From JANXQG01 sp963709175 (GTDB lineage Bacteria; Planctomycetota; Planctomycetia; Pirellulales; Thermoguttaceae), in the NCBI GenBank assembly GCA_963709175.1, contig CAVPVK010000007.1, forward strand, positions 2,294,001 through 2,358,000: a stretch of DNA of 64,000 bases, given 5' to 3'. This document shows positions 40,980 through 48,575 of this stretch, in pieces. The notes below the pieces were generated by a model. That model was not told the DNA's origin, did not search any database, and saw nothing but the letters and a program-made list of their open reading frames with translations. The position numbers and the translations under genes were made by a program. Positions within the stretch are counted from its first letter, which is position 1; each line of letters opens with the position of its first letter.

Positions 40980-42098
40980 ATGATCAACATTGCACTTTGC
41001 ATCACGGATCTGAACGTCGGCGGGGCCGAACGCTGTCTGGTCGAATTGGCCACCCGGCTCGACCGTTCCCGATTTACCCCGGTGGTCTATTGCCTGTCGC
41101 CCACGCCTCTGGCCGGCGAGACGTCTCTGGTTCCCGATCTCGCTTCTGCGGGAGTTGAAGTTGAATGTCTGGGAGCGCGAAGGGCATCGGACTTCCCCGC
41201 GACCGTGGTCCGCCTAACCCGAGGGCTCAAGGAGCGGAAAACACAGCTTATCCAGACCTTTTTGTTCCACGCCAACCTTGTGGGCCGATTCGCCGCCCGC
41301 AGGGCAGGCGTGCGCCACGTCGTGTGTGGAGTTCGCGTCGCACAACGACACCCAGCCTGGCGTCTGTGGCTCGACCGGGCGACCCAACGGATGGTCGATC
41401 GCTATGTATGCGTCAGCCGTTCCGTCGCTGCCTTCTCTGCTAGAAATGGCAGGCTGCCGACCACCAAACTCACCGTCATTCCCAATGGGATCGATCCGTC
41501 CCGTTTTCGCGGTGCCAGGCCTGCTGATTTGACGGGCCTAGGGATCTCCGGCCGCAGACTCGTTACGTACATCGGCCGTTTGACTGACCAAAAGGGCTTA
41601 CGACAGCTCTTAGAGACCGCCCGCCGCTGGCTCCCGCGATTGCCGGACTGCGACCTGCTGGTTGTGGGCACAGGCCCGCAGGAAGCCGAAATGCGGCAAT
41701 TCTGCTTGGCGGCCGGAATCGCTCCACGGGTCCATTTTGTGGGTTGGCGAGCCGATATACCGGCCATTTTCGCCGCCAGCAGCCTCTTAACGTTGGCCTC
41801 CGCCTGGGAAGGAATGCCGAATGTCGTCTTGGAGGCGATGGCATCTGGCCTGCCCGTGGTCGCCACTCGGGTTGAGGGAATCGACGAGCTGCTGGGGCCA
41901 GATTCTCCCGCGCAGACCGTGCCCTACGGCGATTGGGAAGGCTTTAGCGAGTTGGTCGTCAAGATCTTAAGCGACTGCGATCTCGCCGGCCGGCTTGGCC
42001 AAAAGAACCGCGCGCATGCTGAACGCGATTTTAGTTTTCCGGCAATGGTCGCTGCCTACGAGGACCTCTGGACGGGGATTTTGGCAGGCCGCCTCTAA
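40980..42098 (+). CDS. Glycosyltransferase family 4
   Basis: The 372-residue protein opens with INIALCITDLNVGGAERCLV, a common GT4 start, and has VIPNGIDPSRF, TYIGRLTDQKGL and the E-x7-E signature in SAWEGMPNVVLEAMASGLPV. It transfers a sugar to an extracytoplasmic glycan or lipid precursor. It stands alone, divergent from queA, so its pathway is not indicated by neighbours. Confidence 0.88.
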   Translation: MINIALCITDLNVGGAERCLVELATRLDRSRFTPVVYCLSPTPLAGETSLVPDLASAGVEVECLGARRASDFPATVVRLTRGLKERKTQLIQTFLFHANLVGRFAARRAGVRHVVCGVRVAQRHPAWRLWLDRATQRMVDRYVCVSRSVAAFSARNGRLPTTKLTVIPNGIDPSRFRGARPADLTGLGISGRRLVTYIGRLTDQKGLRQLLETARRWLPRLPDCDLLVVGTGPQEAEMRQFCLAAGIAPRVHFVGWRADIPAIFAASSLLTLASAWEGMPNVVLEAMASGLPVVATRVEGIDELLGPDSPAQTVPYGDWEGFSELVVKILSDCDLAGRLGQKNRAHAERDFSFPAMVAAYEDLWTGILAGRL

Positions 42099-42283
42099 AT
42101 CCCAAAAATTCTTCTGCGTTACTTACATCACCGGGCATCGGCGGAAGTTCTTCACTGGTGCGAAGCTACGGCGACGCCGTGCGCCGAAGCTGCGCAGCGG
42201 CCGCCAGAGTGCTGCTTGACGAGGAACGAGAAGACGTTATTCTTGGGTTTCTTGTGGGTGTTCGTGGGGAATTGTGGCGAACC

Positions 42284-42735
42284 ATGCTGCTTACCGGAAC
42301 GTTTAATCGAACCCTAGACGAGAAGCTGCGAGTGGCCATTCCCAAACCCATGCGCGACGCCCTTCCTTGCCCCCCCGGTGGCGGTGTTTATGTAACCCCG
42401 GGCACAGATGGGTCACTCACCCTATACACGGAGGCCGCTTTTCAGAGTCTGGGAGAGCGTCTGGCCCAGAATCCGCCGACACGACAGGACGTACGGGCAT
42501 TCAGTCGGCTTTTCTATGGGCAGGCCCAGCACGCCGACATCGACCGGCAGGGACGAATCCGTATTCCCCCGGAGTTGGCGACATTGGCCAAGCTGCAAAC
42601 CGAGGTAGTGCTGGTAGGCGTGCAGGACCACGTGGAGATCTGGCGCAAGAGCATTGGCGGGCTTACGTGGCGGCAAAACAGGAGCATTTTGACGAAATCG
42701 CGGAAACGGCCTTAGGAGGGGGCACCGTGCATTAG
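42284..42735 (+). CDS. mraZ: MraZ-like transcriptional regulator, one frameshift
   Basis: ATG 42284 starts MLLTGTFNRTLDEKLRVAIP, followed by GVYVTPGTDGSLTLYTEAAF and a second AbrB-like half with DIDRQGRIRIPPELA, the two-fold MraZ layout. At about 42640-42645 the frame shifts; the other frame gives AQEHWRAYVAAKQEHFDEIA and ends at 42735, a normal MraZ tail. MraZ normally represses the dcw division cluster from its first position, but no rsmH or fts gene follows here, so its targets must lie elsewhere. Confidence 0.85.
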
Positions 42736-42802
42736 TGACGGTCCGAGCGCCGGCAGCAGTCGCACGGATGCCTGTTGCCGGTCCGTTCGTGAAGGTTCGA
42801 CA

Positions 42803-42886
42803 CCTGTGGAAACACAGTCGCCGGTAGCGCTTGGCCACTTACCGGCGACGTTGCATCGACGCCTGGTGCAGGTTGTGTTTTCACGG
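42803..42886. repeat. Long imperfect inverted repeat
   Basis: Outer arms (42803-42816 and 42872-42886) pair with two G-T contacts; the inner arms are a perfect 10-bp stem with a 13-base loop; between them is a small tgca-bounded hairpin. The fold would be about 84 nt. Confidence 0.6.
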
Positions 42887-43021
42887 GCGCCGGGGGAACG
42901 GATTCCCTGCCTTGCGAGTGCGGAAGCAAGCCTGTCGCCTTCGCCGACAGCTACCGCAGGTGCCCAACCCGGCGCATGGATGCGTCCCGGGGCGGGCCCA
43001 CTTTATGTCAACTACAGTTAC

Positions 43022-43041
43022 GTCCGGCTTTCCGGCCTGAC
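43022..43041. repeat. REP-like palindrome, copy 2
   Basis: GTCCGGCTTTCCGGCCTGAC matches the copy at 26319-26338 in 17 of 20 bases. Confidence 0.75.
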
Positions 43042-43177
43042 AATCAGGGTGTCAACTCGACCAACGCCCTGAATACGTGGTAGCCGACATGGCTCTCGAA
43101 CCTGATCTCTATTACTAATAAGCCCGATTGTCAGCATGGAAAATCCGACGTACGATGGCGACGCCTGCCCCTCTCCC

Positions 43178-43205
43178 TTGACGCGGCCCTGCAGGGAAGT
43201 AAACT
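43178..43205 (+). promoter_or_regulatory. Possible tRNA promoter
   Basis: TTGACG (43178) and TAAACT (43200) with 16 bases between, about 70 bases before the tRNA. Confidence 0.4.
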
Positions 43206-43282
43206 GAGATAAGCGTTGGCCGCCCTTGCCGATCGGCGTATTGCTGTGGATCTCGGGTTTGGTGGCAGGATTCAACGCTTCT

Positions 43283-43366
43283 GCGGGAATGGCGGAATTG
43301 GCAGACGCGCCAGGTTGAGGGCCTGGTGGCCGCAAGGTCGTGCAGGTTCAAGTCCTGTTTCCCGCA
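43283..43366 (+). tRNA. tRNA-Leu (anticodon GAG)
   Basis: A complete class II tRNA of 84 nt: acceptor stem GCGGGAA/TTCCCGC with discriminator A at 43366, D-arm containing AATTGGCAGAC, anticodon stem CCAGG/CCTGG with loop TTGAGGG (anticodon GAG, reads CUC and CUU), a long variable arm (TGGCCGCAAGGTCGT) and T-arm GGTTCAAGTCC. CCA is not encoded. Confidence 0.97.
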
Positions 43367-43412
43367 CTCTTTACCGGGCTTTGCTCATGCGCGCGTTTGT
43401 TGTGCGGTCCTT

Positions 43413-43780
43413 ATGGCCACCCATTCCACCGCGGCGCGAGTTCTTCTAGCCGGGCGACCGGTGTTGCTCTTGCCACTCAACTGGAACAGCTACTGCTCTG
43501 GCGCCGAGTTGCCGACCTGGGCGTGAGCCTCACTTTCGACGCCAGCGATCGCAAGGACGCCTTTCGTCAGATGAGCTATCTGTTCCAGGACGTTCGCAAT
43601 GCCGCTGCCGCGCGGTTCGTGCAAACGTATGCGGGTCTCGAACTGCGTCTGAACGACGAGCGCCGGATGTCCGTATTCTGGACCTGCTCGTCGTATGAAT
43701 CCTTGAAGGCAATGCTCGCCGTCGCCACAAGTCGTGCGATGGAACAGAACTACCAGAACAGAACTACCTGCGGTGCTTGA
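43413..43780 (+). CDS. Small protein of unknown function, possible frameshift
   Basis: ATG 43413 gives MATHSTAARVLLAGRPV; one base shift near 43465 joins it to a frame reading ALATQLEQLLLWRRVADLGV, DASDRKDAFRQMSYLFQDV and later WTCSSYESLKAM to a stop at 43780. Composition is coding-like, with helical periodicity, but I recognise no family. Only the second frame part is reasonably supported. Confidence 0.4.
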
Positions 43781-43852
43781 CTTTAGTTAGCAATGCTAAT
43801 AAACTGGTGGCGTTCGTCGCTGCCATGTTGTGCCGGTTCTGTCGAGAGATTC

Positions 43853-44568
43853 ATGACGTACTACTATACCGCCTATCCGGCTATGGGAGCCGCGCCGCTG
43901 GACTCGCCTTGGGAGAGCTCCGTTTGGCGGGAGGCCGACGAGGCCCGCATCGACCAGTTCCATGCCGCCGGCAGCCCCCATCGGCCCATCGCCCAGCGCG
44001 GCTGCTTTACGACGCCGACAACCTCTATTTGCGGTTTCGCGTGGAAGATTGCCACGTGGTTGCGCGCTACACGCGGTTTCAAGAGCCGGTCTGGAAAGAT
44101 AGCTGCGTGGAGTTCTTCGCACAGCCAAGGCCCTCTGGCGGATATTTCAACTTTGAGATCAACTGCGGCGGGACCTTGCTTTGCAGCTACATCGAGGATC
44201 CGACCCGCACGCCCGACGGCTTTGCCCGCTTCACTCGCATGGCGCCCGGGCACGGCGAGCGGATCCGGATTACGCACTCGCTGCCCGTAACCGTCATGCC
44301 GGAGCAACTGGGCCCGATCGTCTGGCACATCGCTTGTCAGATCCCACTGGCGGCGCTGGAGCCCTATACGGGTCCGCTGGGCCCGTTGGCCGGCCAGGCC
44401 TGGCACGGCAACTTTTACAAGTGTGCCGACGACAGTTCGCATCCCCATTGGGCCAGTTGGGCCCCGATCGGCGAGGAGTTGAATTTTCATCAACCGGACC
44501 ACTTTGCACCGATTCGCTTCGCCCCGCCGCCGGGATGCGGGGAAGAAAACGGGCGAGCGCGGTCCTGA
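43853..44568 (+). CDS. Carbohydrate-binding (CBM9-like) protein, one frameshift
   Basis: ATG 43853 starts MTYYYTAYPAMGAAPLDSPW; a one-base shift near 43990-43995 (gcccagcgcgg) joins it to RLLYDADNLYLRFRVEDCHV, WKDSCVEFFAQPRPSGGYFN, PIVWHIACQIPLAAL and a C-terminal GNFYKCADDSSHPHWASWAP. This is the CBM9/DOMON-like fold found in glycan-binding and xylan-utilisation proteins. No signal peptide is visible, so it may act inside the cell or be loosely exported. It ends 22 bases before the GH35 gene and heads the galactoside locus. Confidence 0.7.
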
Positions 44569-44590
44569 CAGAAAAATGAGGTGGAGCAGC

Positions 44591-46507
44591 ATGGCCGCAG
44601 GAGATTCGGGAAAGGAACGTAGGGGAAAGGAAAGTATCAGACAGGCCCGCCGCTTCGCGGGGAGATTCGCGAGCGCTGCCGTGCTGCTCGTCCTGGTCGT
44701 GCGGTCAGGGGCGGCATCGGCCGAGCCAATCTTGCCGGACGGCAAGCCGCATGCCTTCACGTTCGGCGGACCGGAAAACTCGCAGTTCCTCTTGGACGGC
44801 AAGCCGTTTCAGATGATCTGCGGCGAGATGCACCCGGCGCGGATCCCACCCGAATATTGGCGGCACCGCATCCGCATGGCCAAGGCCATGGGCCTGAATA
44901 CCATCGCCATCTACGTCTTCTGGAATGCCCACGAGCGAGAAGAAGGCAAGTATGACTTTTTCACCGGCCCGCGCGACATCGGCAAGTTTCTCCGCATCGC
45001 CCGCGAAGAAGGCATGTGGATCAACCTCCGCCCGGGGCCTTACTGCTGCGGCGAATGGGACCTTGGCGGCATTCCGACCTATTTGCTCCGTTACCCTGAC
45101 ATCAAGTTCCGCACGATCCGGGACGCCCGCTACCAACGGGCGGTGGCGAACTATTTCCACGAGTTCGCCAAGGTCGTCCGGCCGCAAATGGCCGCCAACG
45201 GCGGCCCGATCCTCATCGTGCAGATCGAAAACGAATACGGCAGCTATCCGCGGCGGGATCACGATTACATGGTCTGGCTCCGCGACCGGTGGGTCACGGA
45301 AGGCGTGAAAGGCCCCTTCTACACGGCCGACGGAGCCGGCGAGGGTTACCTCAAGGGGATCGTCATTCCCGGCGTGGCCGTCGGCCTGAACACGGGCACA
45401 AGCGAGGACCAGTTCGCCTTGGCGCGGCGACTGAACCCCGGTGTGCCGGTGATGTCCTCGGAAGTCTATCCCGGTTGGCTACGCCACTGGGGAGAGGGCA
45501 ACTGGTCGCCGAGCGATGTGTCCGGACTAGTGAAATTCTATATGGATACGCATAAGTCGTTCACGCTTTACATGTTCCACGGCGGCACGAATTTCGGTTT
45601 TACGGCCGGGGCCAATAACGGCGGCCGGGGCTACGAGCCCGATGTGACCAGCTACGATTACGGTTCCCCGCTGGACGAGCAGGGCCGCGCCACACGGGCT
45701 TATCATGCCTTACGAAGGCAGTTGGCCAGCTACCGACCTGCCGGCGAGAAGCTCCTGGATGTACCTGCCGCGATCCCCGCCGTGACAATCCCGGAAATCA
45801 AGATGCGACGGTGGACGAGCCTGTGGGAACATCTGCCCGTGGCGTTGTCCGTGGAACAGCCCGAGTGTTTTGAGTCCGTCGGGCAGAACCAGGGAATCAT
45901 GATCTATCGCACAAAGGTATCGGCGGGCGGCAAGCGGCGGTTGACGATGGCGAACCTGCATGACTATGCGCAAGTGCTTCTCGACGGCGCGTTGGTCGGC
46001 CGACTCGACCGTCGCCTGGGGCAGCACGAAATCGATCTGCCGGAATTTTCGCGTGAGGCAACGCTGGAAATTCTCGTTGAGGGCATGGGGCACATTAATT
46101 TCACCATCGGCATGGATTCCGATCGTAAGGGGATCTACGGCGCAGTGAAACTTGAGGATATTCCCTTGACACACTGGGAAATGCTGCCGCTGCCGCTTGA
46201 GGACGATTGGATCAGCGGCCTGCCGCAGGCTATCCCCGACGGAATCAAGGAATCGCGGCCCGGCGGAGTCTTCCAAGGTCGGTTCACGCTTGATAAAGTG
46301 GCGGACACATTCCTTGACATGTCGCGGTGGAAGAAGGGTGTAGTGTGGGTCAATGGGCACAACTTGGGCCGCTATTGGTCGATCGGACCCCAGCAGCGGT
46401 TATTTTGCCCGGCGCCCTGGTTGAAGCAGGGCGTGAATACGGTCAGTGTGCTCGATCTGGAATTGACCGAGCCGCAGCCGCTGGAAGGAAAACCGGAGAG
46501 GAATTAG
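44591..46507 (+). CDS. Secreted beta-galactosidase, GH35
   Basis: The chosen ATG 44591 is preceded by gaggtggag. A basic N-terminus and hydrophobic stretch (ASAAVLLVLVVRSGAASA) form a signal. The catalytic domain has MICGEMHPARIPPEYW, the acid/base Glu in VQIENEYGSY and the nucleophile Glu in VMSSEVYPGWLRHWG, followed by jelly-roll domains ending in WVNGHNLGRYWSIGPQ. It removes terminal beta-galactose from oligosaccharides. The N-terminal coding region contains a purine-rich repeat shared with the leader of the next gene. Length about 638. Confidence 0.93.
   Translation: MAAGDSGKERRGKESIRQARRFAGRFASAAVLLVLVVRSGAASAEPILPDGKPHAFTFGGPENSQFLLDGKPFQMICGEMHPARIPPEYWRHRIRMAKAMGLNTIAIYVFWNAHEREEGKYDFFTGPRDIGKFLRIAREEGMWINLRPGPYCCGEWDLGGIPTYLLRYPDIKFRTIRDARYQRAVANYFHEFAKVVRPQMAANGGPILIVQIENEYGSYPRRDHDYMVWLRDRWVTEGVKGPFYTADGAGEGYLKGIVIPGVAVGLNTGTSEDQFALARRLNPGVPVMSSEVYPGWLRHWGEGNWSPSDVSGLVKFYMDTHKSFTLYMFHGGTNFGFTAGANNGGRGYEPDVTSYDYGSPLDEQGRATRAYHALRRQLASYRPAGEKLLDVPAAIPAVTIPEIKMRRWTSLWEHLPVALSVEQPECFESVGQNQGIMIYRTKVSAGGKRRLTMANLHDYAQVLLDGALVGRLDRRLGQHEIDLPEFSREATLEILVEGMGHINFTIGMDSDRKGIYGAVKLEDIPLTHWEMLPLPLEDDWISGLPQAIPDGIKESRPGGVFQGRFTLDKVADTFLDMSRWKKGVVWVNGHNLGRYWSIGPQQRLFCPAPWLKQGVNTVSVLDLELTEPQPLEGKPERN
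44600..44634 (+). repeat. Purine-rich repeat, copy A
   Basis: Starts GGAGATTCGGGAAAGGAA and continues with aggggaaaggaaa. Copy B at 46519-46552 matches about 29 of 34 positions, before or within the starts of two neighbouring glycosidase genes. Confidence 0.7.
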
Positions 46508-46518
46508 TTGAACTCGAA

Positions 46519-46552
46519 GGGAGATTGGGAAAGGAATATTGGGGAAAGGAAA
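46519..46552 (+). repeat. Purine-rich repeat, copy B
   Basis: Starts GGGAGATTGGGAAAGGAA and continues with tattggggaaaggaaa. It lies in the leader of the GH36-like gene, in the same relative place as copy A near the GH35 start. Confidence 0.7.
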
Positions 46553-46585
46553 ACAGGGGCATACTTCGACAGAACATCAAGGCCC

Positions 46586-48559
46586 ATGATGAGAACTTGC
46601 TTGTTTCTTACGTACGTGATTGGTTGCGTCAGTGCGACCGAAGGAGTTGCGGCTGCGAGTCGCCAGGACGATGCCCTGGAACTGTCCAACGGTGTAATTT
46701 GTGCGACCTGGCATACTGGCGACCACGGCCCGACCGGCGGCCTACTGCGCTGCTTGCGGACCGGCCAGTCTCTGGCCTTGAATGGGGACCTTTTCACGCT
46801 GGTTCTCCAGGACGGTACATTCCTCAAGGCGTCGGAGATGAAAATCGTCGGCGCACCGCGGACCGAGCAGTTGACCGCAAATCCGCGGGCCTCGCGCTAC
46901 GCGGAACGCTTGGCCGGCAAACAGATCGTCGTGGAGTTGGCCAGCGGCGACGGCAATCTTCACGCCACTTGGCGGGCGATCCTCCGTGAGAACTCTCATT
47001 ATCTCCGGCAGCAAGTGGTATTCGTCGCGGGCCGGCGGCCGATCCCTGTGCGGGAAATACTATTGATCGACATGCCGGTCGCCGCCGCCCGGAGCAGTGG
47101 CACAGTTGACGGGTCGCCGGCGGTCACAGACACGGCTTTTTTTGCCGTCGAGCATCCAATGTCGATCAACCGCGGCGAGGTCGGCCACGTCCGTTGCTTC
47201 CTGCCCCACAGCGCAGCCATGACCGCCGGTGAGCCACTGACGGTCTCTTCGGTGATCGGCTTCGTGGCCAAGGGGCAGTTGCGGCGGGACTTCCTCGCCT
47301 ACCTGGAACGGGAGCGGGCCCACCGCTATCGGCCTTTCCTCAATTACAACACCTGGTACGACATCGGCTACTTCAGCCGCTTCGATGCCTCGGCCGCGAC
47401 CGACGCCATCACATCCTTTGGAGAGGAGCTGGTAATAAAGCGGAAAACGCCCATCGACTCGTTCTTGCTGGACGACGGTTGGGACGACTGCAAGAGCCTC
47501 TGGCGACCGCATAAGGGATTCCCCGACGGCTTCGCCCCGTTGGCAATGACCGCCCGGCATTACGGCGCGGCCCTGGGCTTCTGGCTCTCGCCCTGGGGTG
47601 GCTACGGAGATCCCAAGGAGCAACGCCTGCAACAAGGCCGCGCGGAGGGTTTTGAGATCGTTGACGGCTCGTTTTCCATGGCCGGCCCGAAGTACTACCA
47701 GCGTTTTCGCGGCCTTTGTGTCGAGGTGGTGCGCGACTACGGCGTCAATCATTTTAAGTTCGATGGCATCGGCAGCGGAAGCGGCGAAGGGGCCGGCAGC
47801 GCCATGCGGGACTTCGAGGCCATGCTCCGCCTGCTGGCAGAGTTGCGGTCGATCCGGCCCGATCTCTACATCAATCAGACGACGGGCACCTGGCCCTCGC
47901 CCTTCTGGCTCCTGCACGCCGATTCGATATGGCGGGGCGGCGACGATCATTCCTTCGCCGGCGCCGGCACGGATCGCCAGCGGTGGATCACCTATCGCGA
48001 CGGCGACGTCTACGAGCGCGTCGTCAGCCGCACGCAGTTGTTCCCGCTCAATTCGCTCATGCTCCACGGTATGATTTATGCAAGGCATGCCGACAAGTTG
48101 AACGTCGATCCCCATGGCGACTTCACCGCGGAGGTCCGCTCGTTCTTCGGTTGCGGCACCCAAATGCAGGAAATGTATATCACGCCGAAGCTGCTGAAGC
48201 CGGCCGATTGGGACACTCTGGCGGCCTCCGCCCGCTGGGCCCGCGCGAACGCCGATACGCTCCGCGACACGCATTGGGTTGGCGGTGATCCGGCCGAGTT
48301 GAAGGTCTACGGCTGGGCGGCCTGGTCGCCCCGCAAGGGGATTCTCACGCTCCGCAACCCGGCCCCGGGGTCGGCCTCGATCGCCATCGACGCCGCCAAG
48401 GTCTTCGAGCTGCCCGAGGGCGCCCCCCGGCACTACCATCTGACAAGTCCCTACCCGGACCAGCGGGCGACAATCGCTTCGCTGACCGCCGGCGAGCCAG
48501 CCACCTTCACCCTGCGGCCTTTCGAGGTCCTGGTGTTGGAGGCGACGGCGAAAAAGTAA
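46586..48559 (+). CDS. Secreted alpha-galactosidase-like protein (GH36/GH27 clan)
   Basis: The start MMRTCLFLTYVIGCVSATEG is a signal peptide. After an N-terminal beta-domain the barrel reads YNTWYDIGYFSRFDASAA, DSFLLDDGWDDCKSLW, GFWLSPWGGYGD and the nucleophile Asp in HFKFDGIGSGSGEG, the order of GH36/clan GH-D enzymes. It hydrolyses alpha-galactosides. About 657 residues. It follows the GH35 gene by 80 bases and precedes the porter by 16, so the three are one transcription unit. Two ATGs lie in tandem at 46586 and 46589. Confidence 0.82.
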   Translation: MMRTCLFLTYVIGCVSATEGVAAASRQDDALELSNGVICATWHTGDHGPTGGLLRCLRTGQSLALNGDLFTLVLQDGTFLKASEMKIVGAPRTEQLTANPRASRYAERLAGKQIVVELASGDGNLHATWRAILRENSHYLRQQVVFVAGRRPIPVREILLIDMPVAAARSSGTVDGSPAVTDTAFFAVEHPMSINRGEVGHVRCFLPHSAAMTAGEPLTVSSVIGFVAKGQLRRDFLAYLERERAHRYRPFLNYNTWYDIGYFSRFDASAATDAITSFGEELVIKRKTPIDSFLLDDGWDDCKSLWRPHKGFPDGFAPLAMTARHYGAALGFWLSPWGGYGDPKEQRLQQGRAEGFEIVDGSFSMAGPKYYQRFRGLCVEVVRDYGVNHFKFDGIGSGSGEGAGSAMRDFEAMLRLLAELRSIRPDLYINQTTGTWPSPFWLLHADSIWRGGDDHSFAGAGTDRQRWITYRDGDVYERVVSRTQLFPLNSLMLHGMIYARHADKLNVDPHGDFTAEVRSFFGCGTQMQEMYITPKLLKPADWDTLAASARWARANADTLRDTHWVGGDPAELKVYGWAAWSPRKGILTLRNPAPGSASIAIDAAKVFELPEGAPRHYHLTSPYPDQRATIASLTAGEPATFTLRPFEVLVLEATAKK

Positions 48560-48575
48560 TCGAAAGGAATTCGAC

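Larger units (their letters stand above)
42736..43177. other. Non-coding region with several hairpins
   Basis: No gene is recognised. A series of inverted repeats is present: GTCGCCGGTA/TACCGGCGAC (42817-42826 with 42840-42849) inside outer arms ctgtggaaacaca and tgtgttttcacgg; GGGAA/TTCCC (42894-42907); CTTGC/GCAAG (42911-42930); CTGTCG/CGACAG (42932-42950). A REP-like element follows at 43022. This could be a structured RNA or a cluster of repeats. Confidence 0.5.

Noticed and set aside
42905..42935. Resemblance to the SRP RNA tip (gtgcggaagcaagc)
   Set aside because: The conserved ggaag context is present only in part and the flanks do not give the SRP helix; not called as ffs.
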